A stretch of DNA of 64,000 bases from Amoebidium appalachense (lineage: Eukaryota > Ichthyosporea), in assembly GCA_963693365.1 (NCBI GenBank), contig CAVNZM010000004.1:10974001-11038000 (forward strand), in the 5' to 3' direction. The position numbers and the translations under genes are program-made. The notes beneath the pieces are model-generated. The model was not told where the DNA came from and ran no database searches. It was given only the letters and a program-made list of their open reading frames with translations. Of the stretch, positions 63,375-64,000 are shown piece by piece (within the stretch, counting starts at the first letter, position 1; the number at the start of each line of letters is the position of its first letter).

Positions 63375-63477
63375 CGAGGCTGCCTGCGGCCATGCCCCAA
63401 GCAGTGGTGACACCAGCAAGAAGCCAAACCAAAAAGACCAAAGCTACTGCCTTCTTGGCCCGACCATCTGGCCATAC
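55497..63477 (-). CDS. SLC30A6: zinc transporter ZnT6-like, 5' end outside window
   Basis: Cation-diffusion-facilitator family member closest to animal ZnT6, which works in the Golgi as the non-transporting partner of ZnT5. Exons in reading order: 63477-63375, 62693-62585, 60810-60685, 59798-59701, 58964-58793, 58199-58052, 56204-56149, 55794-55497; 1110 nt, 369 residues plus stop. At least one 5' exon lies past 64000. Visible: TM1 ([13 protein letters not shown]), TM2 ([13 protein letters not shown]) with the Asp but not the His of the metal site, TM3 ([14 protein letters not shown]), TM5 where the usual HxxxD is replaced by ARGVN, TM6, and the C-terminal domain ([35 protein letters not shown]). 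The lost ligands match ZnT6. The protein ends in a His-rich tail ([10 protein letters not shown], then GHGHSHHH) that human ZnT6 lacks. Confidence 0.92.
56970..57107 (-). repeat. dispersed-repeat copy, internal part
   Basis: Matches 59630-59680 (CATCCACAGTACCCGAGTTT) and continues into the block GATCAGAGACGAGCAGGG shared with 61453 and 61906. It lies in SLC30A6 intron 56205-58051. Confidence 0.7.
57757..57913 (+). repeat. poly-A then (GA)n tract
   Basis: About 33 A are followed by GGAGGAAAAAG and about 110 bp of near-pure GA, in an SLC30A6 intron. Confidence 0.95.
58979..59101 (+). repeat. (GTGTGA)n hexanucleotide repeat
   Basis: About 19 units of GAGTGT with one TG slip. It starts about 15 bp beyond the acceptor of SLC30A6 exon 58964-58793 on its intron side. 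Confidence 0.95.
59518..59680 (-). repeat. dispersed-repeat copy after a poly-G run
   Basis: Read on the minus strand it ends GACGCATTCAAAC then poly-C, and is nearly identical to 5603-5728. On the other side it extends through GGTCGAAACTCGGG. A weaker fragment of the same end lies just before it at about 59410-59447. Confidence 0.8.
60566..60632 (-). repeat. diverged dispersed-repeat fragment
   Basis: GTACGATGTACAT, ACATAATGCAGAGTGGA and AAAGAGTATGCAGAGACC follow the order of the copy at 59518, then run into a poly-G tract. Confidence 0.5.
61205..62034 (-). repeat. two head-to-tail copies of the dispersed repeat, 453-bp period
   Basis: Copy 1 spans 61205-61609 and copy 2 spans 61658-62034. 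The shared 377 bp (61205-61581 against 61658-62034) look identical by eye. Copy 2 stops at a poly-G run. Copy 1 continues into the block CGGTTGCATGGAAGTAAAGC that is also present at the start of 14286-14675. Both sit in the SLC30A6 intron 60811-62584. Confidence 0.9.
62335..62411 (+). repeat. (GT)n microsatellite
   Basis: A pure GT tract in the same SLC30A6 intron. A second short TG tract at about 62539-62577 abuts exon 62693-62585 on its donor side. Confidence 0.9.
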
Positions 63478-63565
63478 CTGTGTGTGTGTGTGTGCGCGCG
63501 CACGTGTGGGTGGTGGTTGGGTGGGTGAGTGGGTGTGAGTGGTGGGTGGGTGGATTTGTGCGTGC

Positions 63566-63637
<72 letters not shown>

Positions 63638-64000
63638 GTGCGCTCGCGTGCGAATGTCTTTTTGGTGTTTGTGTGTGTGTTTGTTGTGTGCGTATGTGGA
63701 TGGGTGGGTGGGTGCGTGTGGCTCAATGTGTGTAGGTGGGTGGGTGGTTGTGCTGGTGTAAGGGTGTGCTGGAGAGAAGTGGAGACTGGGGGTGGGGGGT
63801 GGGGTGGGGAAGCCAGTGTATGTGTGGCTGAGTGCCGGACCTTGTGTGTAGTAACAGATGTGTGCTCTCCGTGTGTAAGAAAGAAGTGGCAGATTCATGG
63901 AGGGAAAGAAACAGGGGGAAAGAGGGGGGGGGGGGGGGGGAGGGGGGGGGGGGAGGGGGGGGGGCAAGTGTCTTTCCCTTTCTCTCCCTCTGTGCCTAAT
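63478..64000. other. SLC30A6 upstream intron, no further exon seen
   Basis: Contains (TG)n at about 63567-63635, G-rich and (GGGT)n stretches and poly-G near 63925-63963. The acceptor of exon 63477-63375 is the end of the sense-strand (CA)n tract. I see no convincing N-terminal exon. Confidence 0.6.

Noticed and set aside
55497-63477. ZnT5/ZnT7-type transporting member
   Set aside because: The HxxxD metal ligands are missing and the C-terminal domain follows ZnT6 ([13 protein letters not shown], LTVQIxxDDW).

Overview
This is a nuclear eukaryotic window. It holds five protein genes split by many GT-AG introns, and the introns are loaded with microsatellites: long (TG)n/(CA)n tracts, poly-C/poly-G runs of up to about 65 bp, (GA)n and (GGT)n. 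There are no rRNA, CRISPR, plasmid or bacterial operon signals. I found all five genes by joining short exons by eye across splice sites; every junction keeps frame, and each joined protein follows a known family nearly end to end. The gene set (muskelin, RAD51D, PITRM1/presequence protease, a ZnT6-type SLC30A6 protein, a dienelactone hydrolase-like protein) points to an opisthokont, most likely an animal or a unicellular relative of animals. I cannot name the species.

Layout: (1) 867-16805, plus strand, muskelin, 23 exons, 716 codons; a possible 5' exon at 1-45. (2) 18055-20051, minus strand, dienelactone hydrolase-like, 2 exons, 270 codons. (3) 20508-29982, plus strand, RAD51D, 13 exons, 321 codons, head-to-head with (2) across a 456-bp shared promoter that carries a perfect E2F-type palindrome. 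(4) 31999-54096, minus strand, PITRM1, 32 exons, 1023 codons, with a mitochondrial presequence and intact inverted zinc site. (5) 55497-63477 and beyond the right edge, minus strand, SLC30A6/ZnT6, the last 8 exons, with an unusual His-rich tail. A small unrecognised exon-like ORF lies between (4) and (5).

The genes do not form a pathway: muskelin is a CTLH E3-ligase subunit, RAD51D acts in homologous recombination, PITRM1 clears mitochondrial presequences, and ZnT6 is a Golgi zinc-transport partner. The most unusual content is in the non-coding DNA: a dispersed repeat family whose copies share a poly-C-ended 3' boundary and are cut to different lengths at the 5' end; repeat copies and C/CA-rich microsatellite strands that are oriented with the host gene; a duplicated exon end in RAD51D that creates a potential 21-nt in-frame mini-exon with its own splice sites; and several punctuated satellite arrays inside introns.
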